Origin: Myrica gale | Lineage: Eukaryota > Streptophyta > Magnoliopsida > Fagales > Myricaceae | Direction: 5' to 3' | Assembly (NCBI GenBank): GCA_963930655.1 | Contig: OZ005604.1 | Span: forward strand, 17,060,001 to 17,124,000 | DNA: 64,000 nt | In this document: piece after piece, positions 1-11,345 of the stretch | Numbering within the stretch: position 1 is the stretch's first letter | Layout: the number at the start of each line of letters is the position of its first letter | Notes under the pieces: generated by a model | Database searches by the model: none | What the model was told of the DNA's origin: nothing | Seen by the model: the letters and a program-made list of their open reading frames with translations, nothing else | Position numbers and translations under genes: made by a program

Positions 1-744
1 CATTATAATTACGGTACAAGAGATATATCTAGGGTTAGAACATCAAGAAAAGATATTTTTATAGTCCATATTTGCAAATAATAATAACAATAAGGTGCTT
101 AATATATTAATTTTCTTCCAAGCCACTGACATTAGAGCTTAATAAATCAATGAGTATCACATTACATCGGCGTCAACAGTACTTTTTATTCGTAGCAGTC
201 TTAACACAAGTGAACCAAACAACAAGCTATTATTAGCCGAGTCCATGCTCCATTTTGTCTTTCGATATCTGGTCTGGGAGCTGGCACTGTCAAAGGGTCT
301 CAACGGGAGCGGAATAGGAGGAAAAGGAAAAGGAAATCTTCAATTGCTTCCGGGGCTAGCACTGCCAACAGGTAACAGGTTATCACTGACTTGTCCAATT
401 GTAGACCCATGTGGTAGCTTTGCCAAGGTATCCTAGTTTGAACTTTTCAGCGGCACTATTCTTTTAGGGTTTACTAGAACTTTTCCAAGAATCATTAATA
501 ATGTGAGAGCAGCCACTTGGCTTTGGTCTCAGGGTCATGACAGCTACAAGAGACCCCAAGACAGACATGGGGTCCTGACTTCCAGCATGTAGTACTTTTG
601 GGACAACCTGGTAAGGAAGATGCAAAGAAGACAAATTTGTTTTTGAAAAATATATTTCTCTCTCTCGTTTTTTTCCTGGCTACAATCCTCCAAACAACTG
701 TCTGCAGTTATCGTGAAAATTGCTGATATTACTTCTCAGTGTCA
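1..744. other. Intergenic, no gene seen
   Basis: AT-rich spacer left of the solo LTR. The 63-codon open frame at 245-436 shows no family signature and no splice context. I see no RNA gene or repeat here. Confidence 0.5.
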
Positions 745-749
745 ATATT

Positions 750-1770
750 TGAAAAAAAAATTTAGACCCTAAAGAACAACTAGAAGGGGTGAATAGGTGT
801 AGATACTTTCTTTTTTGTGTATAGACAAATTTAGAACAAGTCCTAAAAGAGTCTCATCTAGATGTGATAAGTATTTAACAATCAACAAATATGTAGTGGA
901 ATATTAAAACAAATATTAAAAAAATATCAATAATAAATAATAAATCAAACACACACCAAGACAAGATATTTGATAAGAAAGTGGAAAACCGTATCAAAGA
1001 AAGAACCAATCCGAGCTAGCAGCCACCAAAAATTTACTAGAAGATAAACCTTACACCGGTGACTCAGACACGAGCAACATTCAGTTGCTTGACTCTGACA
1101 ACTCTGAAGTAATAATCTAGGTAATCTAATCTAAACCCGCTCCCTTGCGGTTAACCCTCTACCTTCTGAAGTTCTTCTTGTAAATCTTTTCAACACCGGT
1201 AACTTCGGCTACCAATCTCTTTAAGCTCTCTGAAAGCTTCTCACAAGAGATTGATTTCAATGGTGATTAAGGTGATTGATGTAGAAGAGAAAAATTATAA
1301 ATGCTTTAGGTACAAAGGTCTCAAAGAATATTTCTCTCAAGCATAAGACGCCAAGGAATGAAGGAAATAATTTGAGTGAGTCTCTTGGACGAATTTCTCA
1401 CGGTTTAAATAGAAAAAGATAAAAAAATTTGAAATCAGTAGATTTCGCTCGAGCCAAGATAGGGCGAAAAACAATGTATAAAAATGCAGGAATTTAGCTC
1501 GAGTGATGGTAGGGCGAAGCTTGGGCGAAATGATTCCGGAGATAACTCTGAGAGATTTTAGGAATGGATACTGGTACGTGAATTCTAACTTCTTCAAATT
1601 TTAAACACTCTTCAACTTTATCTTCTTCAGCAACCCTCTTTCAAGATATCTTTATCTCTTTTCAAATTTGAATGACTTTTATCCGTTTGAACACTTAAAC
1701 AATATTAATTCAAAAATACATCTTAACTTAAAATTGGCACGAAATCTTGCCAACATTCAAAACACTAACA
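750..1770 (-). mobile_element. Solo LTR, related to the 22.8-28.0 kb retrotransposon
   Basis: The segment begins TGAAA and ends CACTAACA. It is flanked by the same 5 bp, ATATT, at 745-749 and 1771-1775, which is the mark of an LTR-element insertion. It shares blocks with the LTRs at 22785-23596 and 27127-28009, in the same order: a TTTAGACCCTA start, a GTGGAAAACC block near 980, a 'gctagcagccacc' block near 1014, a 'ttgcttgactctgaca' block near 1086 and the CACTAACA end. No internal retrotransposon sequence lies next to it, so it is best read as a solo LTR left by LTR-LTR recombination. The strand follows the related full element. Divergence from those LTRs is clear, so it is an older or different subfamily member. 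Confidence 0.82.
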
Positions 1771-1775
1771 ATATT

Positions 1776-2592
1776 GATAACATGGTTGATGGTAGGTACT
1801 TAAATTTTTTATAGTGGATAGGATCATAAGAAAGAATAGTTAATCTAGTAGGCTTCCGATTTGTTTTCTTTCAAATATCCGATTCACTGTTAAAAACATG
1901 AGATTCCAATAGAAGTGTCTCGTGGACACGTTTGATCAAACAAAGCTTGACGAAGTCGTATAGTACTGAACGAACTTGAGCTATTCCAACATATATACAA
2001 AGTGTGCAAAACAAGTTGAGTTCCTTAGGGAGGGAACGAAACAACAGAATATTCAAGGAAACCAAGAAGAGTTATTCATATCTTTAACGATATTAACAAT
2101 GAAGTGGTGGCCAAAATGAGTATTCTCAAACAGGTTTAGAGAACTAATTTTAACTTGAAGTTGGCAAGAAAATGGTGTTTGCCGGATAGCATTAGTGCGT
2201 ACACAGATTTGCCCTACAGGTTAGGTCTTCTCAACTTGTAATCTCAACTTTGCATTAGTGCGTACACAAATTTGTCCTACGGGTTAGGCCTTATTAAGAT
2301 GTACACTTATGGATCGAACCACTTAAATCTTGTTTTTCAATTATTTCTTTTGCTCTCTTAATCTAATTTATCTCTTTTCTTCTCACACCAACTTGCAGAT
2401 ATGTCTATGATAATCAGTTAATGGCTGCGGAAAAGGAAAAAAATAAAGAAAAGAAAATGCTAGAAATTATGTTAAAGATTTCTCACGGATCGAAGTATCC
2501 CGAGATTATAAATTCACATTGGTGGGTAAAAGAATAAACTAACTTCGTGACTCAGAAATATTCATTCCCTAATTAAATAATCAACTGATCCA
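1776..2592. other. Intergenic, no gene seen
   Basis: Spacer with a short direct repeat ('gcattagtgcgtacaca' near 2190 and 2254). No supported coding region or RNA gene. Confidence 0.5.
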
Positions 2593-2600
2593 CACACTAG

Positions 2601-3191
2601 AGTAAATGTGAGTATCGCAACAAATAGAACCAGAATGACCAATTTCAGTTTTCATCGGAATTCAATTTTTTTTGTTTCAGTTCTATCCCAGTAATTTATC
2701 GAAATGGAACCGGAACGAAACTAAAATTTTTGGAATCGAAACCGAAAATTCGGATTCGGCATGTTGACTTTTATGAACATTTTTTTGGGTCCTAACGAGC
2801 TAAAAATATTTTTTGGACCGAATTTTAGAAGATTTTTCTATTATTCATCATAAATTAATAATAAATATAAACATTCAACCAAAACCTAGATTTTAAAATA
2901 AACATTCTAAAAAAATCAGTACTCATTATATGTTATATTTTATTTTGAGCCCTATTTTTTTAATTACAGTATTTTTAGTTATTCATCGTAATAACAGTAT
3001 ATGTAAAATTTTCATCCAAAATCTAGCAAATAAAATAAAAATTCAATCAAATTACATATGTTATACTTTATTTTAAGTACTATTTTTATTTTATTTTAAA
3101 AAAAAATTAGAACCGAAAATTTCAATAATTCTGTCATAATTTCCCGTTCCGGGTTCTGATTCCGAGTCTTATCAAAAATTTTACTCACCTA
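2601..3191. mobile_element. Probable non-autonomous hAT relic
   Basis: Near-identical 8-bp flanks, CACACTAG at 2593-2600 and TACACTAG at 3192-3199, enclose a 591-bp AT-rich segment. The ends resemble each other in inverted orientation (AATGTGAGTA on the left; TTACTCACC on the right). Subterminal GGAACCGGAACG-type repeats sit inside both ends (about 2705-2720 and 3142-3165), a layout common in plant hAT elements. There is no transposase coding. The TSD has one mismatch and the TIRs are short, so confidence is moderate. Confidence 0.45.
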
Positions 3192-3199
3192 TACACTAG

Positions 3200-4059
3200 G
3201 AACCTATTGATATAATTAATACCTGATGTTCAAGAGAGGAATTTTAAAAAGGGCATATCAGCCAGCTAATACCTTGCGGAGATGCAAAGACGACAAGGAC
3301 AGTTGATATAAATTGCACCACTTATAACGTCCATGTCCAATAGTGTGAATCGAGCGTGTCCGGGCAATGTGAGATCGATCCTTCGGGCTTCGGAAAATAA
3401 TAAATTACCTGCAGTGGTACTGTGGTACCCTAATCTCAATATATGAACTGTACGTCCCCAAATTAAGTTCGTTCCCAATAGTGTGGACCCTGCGTTGAAA
3501 GATCCAACTCTTGTTTTTCAACGTACGTACGTGTAGTTGATTAATTGAGCATCAGATCAGTAGTAATTAATTTTTAAATAATTAACTAACGCAAACTAAT
3601 TTTTAAAATTTGTATATGTTTTATTGTTTGATATTTCTACGGCTAGCTATATATTTTAATTCGTGGGCAATTTGCTACTACAAATAATGGCACAACTTCC
3701 TTTATTTCTAGGCTGTAATCTTTAGATCGATCGTACTCGTGTTACTAGCCCAGCAAGTACTGCTGGCTGCAACCTAGTTAATACGCGTGTACGCCACTAC
3801 GTATATATAGATCACCACGTCCAAACGATCGACATAGACGCAGCTGGGTGCCCCTATGTTGGCAGACCATACCATCCACCGCAACTACTATTAATTTCCA
3901 TCGCCCTACGAAATAAACTTCTGCTTAGTCCACCAATATCATTTGTCATGGTTGCACGCAACCTCCCCCCCGGCCAGCACCGCTCGCCACCATGCCGCCA
4001 ACAACGTACGTACGATTGGTTCTGTAGATTTGTTCCACAAAAGATCGTACGTATACACA
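3200..4059. other. Intergenic, no gene seen
   Basis: Mixed-composition spacer with several CGTACG-rich stretches (about 3520-3535 and 4005-4055). The small open frames on the minus strand have no recognisable domain. Confidence 0.5.
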
Positions 4060-4068
4060 TATAATATA

Positions 4069-4998
4069 GGCTTAAATATTACCTATATCCCTAAGGTTTA
4101 ACTTTTTCCTGGAAATACCTATGGGGTAAAGTTTGTTGTCCCGCCGTTCCTGAGGTTTAAGACGATTCCCAAGCATGCCCCTTCATCCAATTTCCGTCAA
4201 AAAATTTATGGAAGTTGCTGACGTATCAAAAAACACCAAGTCATATCCAATAAGAACGCAACATGTGTCCATCATTGCCTAATATGCATGACATGCCAGC
4301 CAAGTACCTGAAATTACTAGAATACCCATGTCATGTCATCTCCTCCTCCTCCACTTCTACCCCGAACCAGTCCCCACCCTTTTTCCAAGCCTACCCATCT
4401 CTCCCTTCCCCTCCCTCCCCGACCTGGTTCGAGTAGGCTGGGAAGATGGCGTGTTTGTCGACTCACCCTCCCATTATTGAATACGGCATGTTGGTGCAAG
4501 AAGCGATTGAGAACAGTGAGTCGGCGATGCTGGTCGTGGTGGTGTTGTCGTTGAGCTAAGCGAGAGAAATCGTATTCTATTGTGAAGGGAGAGGAAGGGA
4601 GGGTGAGTCGACAAACACGCCATCTTCCTAGCCTACCCAAACTAAGCCGGGGAGGGAGGGGAAGGGGGAGATGGGTAGGCTGGGAAAAAGGGTGGGGATT
4701 GGTTCGGGGTACAAGTGGAGGATGAGGAGATGACATGACATGGGTATTCTCGTAATTTTAGGTAATTAGCTGGCATGACATGCATATTAGGCCATGGTGG
4801 ACACGTGTTGCGTTCTTATTTGATATGACTTGGTTTTTTTGACACGTCAGCAACTTCCGTCAATTTTTTGACGGAAGTTGGACGAAGGGACATGCTTGCG
4901 AATCGTCTTAAACCTCAGGGACAGCGGGACAACAAACTTTACCCTATGGGCATTCCAGGAAAAAGTTAAACCACAGGGATATACGTAATTTTTAAGCC
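4069..4998. mobile_element. MULE-type foldback element (930 bp)
   Basis: Exact 9-bp target duplications TATAATATA lie at 4060-4068 and 4999-5007, the size made by Mutator-like transposases. The ends read GGCTTAAATATTAC and GTAATTTTTAAGCC. Nearly the whole element is one long imperfect palindrome: the arm from 4069 inward ('aaggtttaactttttcctgg', 'acttccgtcaa', 'ctcctcctcctccac') reappears inverted from 4998 inward, with a short unmatched centre near 4475-4590. Open frames on both strands (4317-4736 minus and 4333-4554 plus) arise from the palindrome and show no transposase signature. It is non-autonomous. Confidence 0.85.
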
Positions 4999-5007
4999 TA
5001 TAATATA

Positions 5008-7219
5008 AGTATTGGCTTAGAAAAAATTATAATATAAGTTGATTGTGTTTGAGTGTTAAAATTTTGGGATGTTAAAATTTTTGGGTATTGGATTTGATGA
5101 AAAAAGTGAAGAGAGATGATTTATAATATTTATTATAGTGAATAGTAATGATGTGATGGGGAGAGAGAGAGATTATATTATAATTTTTTATTGTGTTAGA
5201 ATTTAAAAAATGTAAAATTTTTGTTTGCAAACACATTAAAAAGTACAAGAGCCAATAATATCTCAACTACATAAACATTGGCTTTAATCAAAGACATCAG
5301 ATATTTAAATACTATTTTGATGGCCAACATGTGGAATTCAGTTTCCAGCAGTTCGATCGGTAGGTCGTACTTCACACTAAATCCATGACCAACTAAAAGG
5401 AAAATGGAAAACAAATTAAGGCTCCATTTGTTTTGCCATATTTTATTTTATGTATGTTACTCTCTATACTTTCGATTGGAGAACTTTGTAAAATACGGTT
5501 AGCGGAAACCTAATTCAGTCAACCGTAAAATACAATCTTATTTTCTTGAAAGCAGCTTACGTTTTAAATCTAGTGAATTTTCTATCCTGACCTGTTTTTC
5601 CCAGTCTTTGGGGTAGGCAAAAATCTACCCACTTGACCTCCAACCCAAAATCAACCTGACTCAACTCGAATGGGTCGAATGTGTCGGGTTCGGGGCCAGG
5701 TCGAATTTTGAAACATGAATTTGAAAGAATCGAGTTCCGGCTCGGATCTCTACCATGATTCTTTTTAAAAAATCTCTTATACCCTCAACGAAATGATACA
5801 ATTATACTCACTCTAGTGTTTTATCTTATAATAACGCGATTTTAAACCGAAGCATTTAGACGAACCTGACGATTTTAACTTTTTTTAAGGTCAGGTTGCA
5901 AGCTTCTCGCCCCGATTACCTTGGATTCAAGGTCGTGGTGGTGGAAACTCTACCTCAAACCCAATTTGAACAACTATGTGGCCAGTCTCTCACTAAACAC
6001 TTGATAGTTCTTCTCTCATTCGACATGTGCCATCTGATTGATTTCTTTTATTTTAAATTGATTTTAAGAATCAAGTTTATTAATCATGTTAAAAAATACA
6101 ACAGGCTGCAAATATTGAAAACTACTTTTAAATTATATATTTAGTGTAACAGCCAAATACCGAAAATTAAAATACTTTACTGAAACATAATGCATTTTAA
6201 ATTACTTTACAAAAAATAATTTACATTGAAACAAACGGAGTTATAAATACTTTTCATTTCCAATATTCCATCTTTGCTTGTCCCTCTACCAGCATCAATG
6301 CAAGATTGAGAAACCCATGGGATCATGTGAATCATGGACAAATATTGGATGTAATCCCAGTCCTTATATCGTGATGTATATCGAATGGGACAGCCGGACA
6401 GGGTACTATTACTATATACAATGTTGCATATAAGGGGAAAGCCGAAAGCAAAGTATGTGGCTAGAGGCGCGCGGCCTATTACGACTTGGGTGCAGCTTCA
6501 TATTAATTCCAGAAAGGACATTTGAATTTGATCGAAGCTGGAGAATGATAGGTATGAATTGGGGTTAGGAGGGTTAGCTTATATATTGATCAGTTGGACG
6601 CCGCATCCGGTGACAAAGACTTATCTTTGGTCCGTATCTCTATGATCTCTTTGTCTGCCAATCAAAGTTTCTACTTCCCTTCCTTTCGAGAATTACTGAT
6701 GGGCACGTACGTAGGCTAATTATTAAGCTTGGAATATTAATATAAGATACCTTTGGGTACCATGTAGTTATTTTTGTCTATACATTTTGCTCTCAGTACC
6801 TGAACGATTAGTTCCATATATAATTAGTACTCGTTACATATCAAAGATGACTGAATATCTTGTTTGAATTCCTACAAGCTAGTTCTTGGGGCTTTAATTT
6901 CCTCGGGTTTGAGTACTGTTAGTTGATATCACAAATTTATATTTTTGAAAGGAAAAGCAGTTCTTTAGACTTTAGAGATAAGAGACAAAGACAATGTAAA
7001 AAAAATGGTCTTAGGTTATTGTCTTTTTTTTGTTTTCAATTAGTTATGTTTAGATTTTAAATATTAATTAGTGGATTATTGCAAGTTAAGCGTGTGCTTA
7101 TGTCACATCAAGGTATTGCAAAGTAAATACCTGCAAAGAAAATTCAATTTATAGTAATCGTTTAATTTACATATAATATTTAATTGGTTAAACTGCATTA
7201 ATGTTTCTCGATATTCAAT

Positions 7220-7257
<38 letters not shown>

Positions 7258-7411
7258 CAACGTAGAAATTTTTTTTTTTGTGCTTCTCACTACTTGATCA
7301 TCGTCATCCATAGCTGATCATATATAAAAGATAGAGACGAAGCCAGGGGAGTGGCCCAAAAAAAAAAACAACAAGCAGCCTATTTCTTGATAATTTCTTA
7401 TATTTTACCTA
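5008..7411. other. Intergenic with AT-rich repeat relics
   Basis: No gene supported. About 5045-5170 ('gtttgagtgttaaaattttggg', with 'aaaagtgaagagagatga') resembles stretches near 9780-9900 and 15145-15280, which suggests one old AT-rich MITE family. An (AT)n microsatellite lies at about 7222-7252. Confidence 0.4.
7222..7252. repeat. (AT)n microsatellite
   Basis: Uninterrupted alternating AT dinucleotides, about 15 units. Confidence 0.95.
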
Positions 7412-7420
7412 TTTAATTTG

Positions 7421-8790
7421 GGCTAAATTAGTCCGTACGTCCTTGGGGTTTGGCCTTTTCCCAGATTCTTCCTTAGGGTTCGATTTTCCCTACAGATAAC
7501 TCCGGAGTTTGAACTCAATCCAAAGTTAGTCCTGCCGTGAATTTAATGGACGGAAATACACACGTGGATAACGGCTTACACGTGGCAGTGACAAGTAAGT
7601 TTTTTTAAAAAATTTGATCCAATTACATTATGACACGTGTTAGAAAATAAATAAAAATAAAAAATCTTTTAAAAAGATAAAAAAAATAAATAAAAAACTT
7701 AATTAAACTTTAAAAAAAAAAGATCGGGAGGAGACTCCCTCTCTCTCTCCCCCAGAACCCCCTCTCTCTCTCCCCCCAGAACCCTCTCTCTCTCCCCAGA
7801 ACCCTCTCTCTCATGAAAATAGAGAAACCGAAAGAGCTTTTTAAACTAGTTCTCACTGATTTTGTACCTGCCCTTGGCAAAGGCTTGGAAAATTTACAAG
7901 AGGAGTTCATGAGAGAATCCCCACTGGACAAAACTGAATTTAACATTAAAAATTACAAAAAGAAGAGCACGTTATTCCCATGGGCCATGGGTGAGACCGT
8001 GAGAACTTTCTTTAAAGAAACATACTCTGGTAATTCTATGAGCAGTTTTTCATTTAGCAAGTACGCAATTATCTTTAATTTTCAAGTGTTTCAGGCCCTT
8101 TGTCGTTGAAGTTCTGATGTTCTGTTCTTAGCAGCACTTTGTTCCAGAAAGCATCGACCAACATTTATCAACTTAAGAAACTTCATTTGGATCCCGACCC
8201 GGTCGCTAGAGAAACTTCTGATATACTGTTCTGCTTCTCTCTCTAGCCGCTCACCCCCTCCCCAGAGCCACTATCCGGGAGGAGGTCCTCGTCTGGCCAT
8301 GTCATTGGAGACGCAATCTATGTAGCTTTCGTCCTTTTTGCCTTTTTTTTCCCCAGCTTTTGTGACATTTCGAATGCGTCTTCTAGGGGCACATGAGAGC
8401 ATTTCCTGAAGTTTTCCACCGATAACTTAGAGCAATCTATGATGAATGTCCTCCAGGACTCTTTCTCCTCCCTGACTAATGGTTTCTCAGGAAATTAATT
8501 ATACAAATTCTTAAGTTTTTATTAAATTTTTTATCTTTTTAAAATATTTTTTATTTTTATTTATTTTCTGACACGTGTCATAATGTAATTGGACCAAATT
8601 TTTAAAAAAAACTTACCTGTCACTGCCACGTGTAAGCCGTTATCCACGGGTGTATTTCCGTCCATTAAATTCATGGCAGGACTAACTTGGGATTGAGTTC
8701 AAACCCCAGGGTTATCTGTAGGGAAAATCGAACCCTAAAGACGAATCTGGGAAAAGGCCAAACCTCAAGGACGTACGGACTAATTTAGCC
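7421..8790. mobile_element. MULE-type element with long inverted arms (1370 bp)
   Basis: Exact 9-bp target duplications TTTAATTTG lie at 7412-7420 and 8791-8799. The termini read GGCTAAATTAGTCCGTACG and its inverse. The first 35 bp of the two ends match at all but one position when one is inverted, and similarity continues for roughly 300 bp per arm (7421 to about 7720; about 8490 to 8790). The centre, about 7725-8480, is unlike the arms. It starts with a CT-rich tract and includes an open frame at 7813-8109. No transposase is visible, so the element is non-autonomous and may be a carrier of captured sequence. Confidence 0.88.
7813..8109 (+). CDS. Unidentified open frame inside the MULE-type element
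   Basis: A 98-codon frame (starts MKIEKPKELFKLVLTDFV) sits in the unique centre of the element. Its first 80 residues are charged and balanced in composition (LGKGLENLQEEFMRESPLDK, then a KKK-rich stretch), unlike the AT-rich nonsense frames nearby. The last 20 residues look like read-through into non-coding sequence. I do not recognise the family. It could be a captured exon of a host gene, as in Pack-MULEs, or a chance frame. There is no sign of expression in the sequence. Confidence 0.3.
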   Translation: MKIEKPKELFKLVLTDFVPALGKGLENLQEEFMRESPLDKTEFNIKNYKKKSTLFPWAMGETVRTFFKETYSGNSMSSFSFSKYAIIFNFQVFQALCR

Positions 8791-8799
8791 TTTAATTTG

Positions 8800-9766
8800 A
8801 CCTCCCAAAATTTGCTTTTATGCATATGGCGTCGCTAATATATAGTAAACTTCGAGCGTCGTGCGTGCATCAGAGGTCAATCGTTTATGCTAACTGGGTG
8901 TAGACATCCTGTTCAGTTGTGTCCCCGTACTTCTCATTGATGACTCCACAACAACCACCAACTCTTATCAAACCCTCAGGCGCCCAAAGGTTACCTGCTC
9001 TTTTCTTTTCTCATTTACTTTTCGGAGAATGTGAAAATGACACCTATCGACAAGCACCCTCCTTGCATGCGCGCGTACATCAATATTTTAGCCAGGATTT
9101 CGAATGGCAGCTAGACGAAAGGGCCATTCTCTAAGAGGAGTACTGAAAGTTAAGGATTTATTTGTTTCTTTGAAACATAAGAACTGATTTATTTTTTTGC
9201 CCAAGTCTCAAGGACATATACTTTTTTAAGTTTTGTTCAGTTAAACTGGCCAAATCATATTCGATTGAAGGACATTTGTTCAAACAATTGAATAGCATGT
9301 GCCCGCGGCAAAGCGCAACTCAATTAAAAAAACCTGTATATTTTGCTCTTTCTCTAGAATCCTTCTCCCCTAGCTGTGCCGACTGAACACCCCATTCAAG
9401 AACTGTCTCTGGAGACAAGAGGAGCCTCCTCCCATCTCCCACTTCTATCTTCTTCTCTTCCCTTATCCAAATTCCCTTGACCGGTCATCATCAAAAAAAC
9501 CTCCACTAGTACTAGTGCTCTCTATGGGACCTCATTTTTGGCAATATTCAAGGCTAGATCTAGGCAATATTTGGTTTTGAAGGCCCATATGTACAACACC
9601 TATGTAATACCCATTTGTGAAATGAAATTCACAATTGCTTAAAAGAAAAAGAAAAAAAGAACAACATGCACAACCAATGAATTATATTAACTTTTAGTTG
9701 TTAAAATAAGAAAGGTTACATTGCTTATGAGTAAAAATAAATTTCATTATTGTTAGTCTGTGTGAT
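8800..9766. other. Intergenic, no gene seen
   Basis: No supported gene or repeat. The 71-codon frame at 8919-9134 has no recognisable domain. Confidence 0.45.
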
Positions 9767-9769
9767 ATT

Positions 9770-9952
9770 GGGGATGTTTGTTTGCCAAAATATTGGGGAA
9801 TATTCCCAAAATTTTAGGAATCTTTATTTTATTGAGATTTATTGGGGTTTGTGAAAAGTGAAGTGTGTAGGTGTAAAAGTTAAAAATTTTGGAGTTTGTT
9901 TGGTTTGTCCGATTTGTTGAGACCCCAAATATTTGGGGTCTCAAACATGCCC
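9770..9952. mobile_element. Small MITE candidate (183 bp)
   Basis: The ends are inverted repeats (GGGGATGTTTG at 9770 and CAAACATGCCC ending at 9952) and ATT flanks both sides (9767-9769 and 9953-9955). It is AT-rich with internal inverted stretches ('ccccaaatatttgggg' near 9923). A 3-bp duplication would fit PIF/Harbinger-type MITEs, but three bases could match by chance. Confidence 0.45.
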
Positions 9953-9955
9953 ATT

Positions 9956-11307
9956 AACTTTTGACAAATTAATTTGTAAGATACAATTTTGAACGAGGCA
10001 ATCTCGATGTTTGTTTTTCAGATATAAGTTCACTATAAAATTAAATAATTAATTTGAATAATAATCACAATGTCTATTTTCGATATCATAAAGCCTATCT
10101 AGACTTTGTCCTTATTAGCGGGCAACGTTTTAGTGTACAGAAAGATATATACGTCAAAAAAATGGACCACATGATTGACTTGTTCAATTTTGTACCTCAA
10201 AAATTCATTTTTTACAAGGGAGTACGAAAGAAACTTATATATATATATTGATAATTTTCATCTTAAAAATAAAAGAGAGAATAAGCAGGATGATATACAG
10301 TAGAAACCTCTAAACCATTCGATTTGACTCTGTGTGTAAGCAGCAACGAGCACCGCTGGAATAAGTTAGGCCCCAGTCTGAATGATGAGCTGCCATCACA
10401 TGGGTACGGGTCCTGCTGTGGTTTGACGAAGTGTGAAAAAGGATATAAGAAGATGTCACCGTCGCATGATAAGGCCCCGTCCCGTGGACCCATGACGCAG
10501 CTGGATGGTCCTTGGTCACACACATGACTATCCTCTCGGGCCGGGTGTCGCGTTCCCTTACCCTAAAAGTCTTGTATTGGCTTTAGTAGGAGGAAAGGCC
10601 GAAATCGGGAAACAGAAAAGTAGGCAGAAAACAAATAGAATAAAATCAAAGTCAACTTCGAAAGCACAAAACGACAGAAAAAAGATGGCTACTGTGAAAA
10701 GTTTTCAACCACGATCGTTTGACCTTTTTATCTAGCATTGCGTTTGGTTATAATTTTTTTTTTTTTTTGTAAAATTTTATATTAGTGTTAAACCGATATG
10801 TATTGAAATTGATGAAAGTAAAACTAAAATTTTAAAATTTTATTAAGATTTTATTAAAATTTTGTTAAAATTTTACAAAATAAACAATATTAAAAGAAAA
10901 AAAATCGTTTGACCTTCTAGATTGACGCTTGTCTCCACACATTTAATCATAGTTATTATTATTTTTCAGTAGGAAAAAAAATCATACTTATTTTTAAAAA
11001 AATATATTATGTATTCCTCTTTTTTGATAATATTTATAAATCATATCATAATTTTAATCAATAAAATAATAATAAAATAATCTATATCTTTATTAAATTA
11101 CTTCTCTCCACTTTTTACAAACTCTCATAAAATTCTAATCTTTTTCAATTTTTACAATATTCTTAAAATTTTGATTTGCAAAAACCGCCTTAAATTATAT
11201 GTTAATCGCAGTCTTTTGCACATTAATATTTTAATCAATACAGATTGATTATTCGTATGTATTCATTAGCTTCCAAAAAATTTTAGTCAGATCTATGCGG
11301 TCTTGAA
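9956..11307. other. Intergenic, no gene seen
   Basis: Includes a T-run near 10757 and AT-rich sequence to 11280. The overlapping small frames at 10263-10735 on both strands have no family signature. Confidence 0.45.
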
Positions 11308-11345
11308 CAGTGGCGGATCCAAGAGGGGTCAAGGCGGGGCGGCTG
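11308..11345 (+). mobile_element. Orphan hAT-type terminus
   Basis: CAGTGGCGGATCC followed by a G/C-rich stretch is the usual start of a large plant hAT family whose ends read CAGTGGCGGA. I could not find the opposite end (an inverted copy) nearby, so the element is truncated or its other end has decayed. Its right limit is unknown. Confidence 0.45.

Noticed and set aside
4317..4736. 139-codon minus-strand frame and 73-codon plus frame with matching proline-rich translations
   Set aside because: The two resemble each other only because the region is the palindrome of a foldback element.
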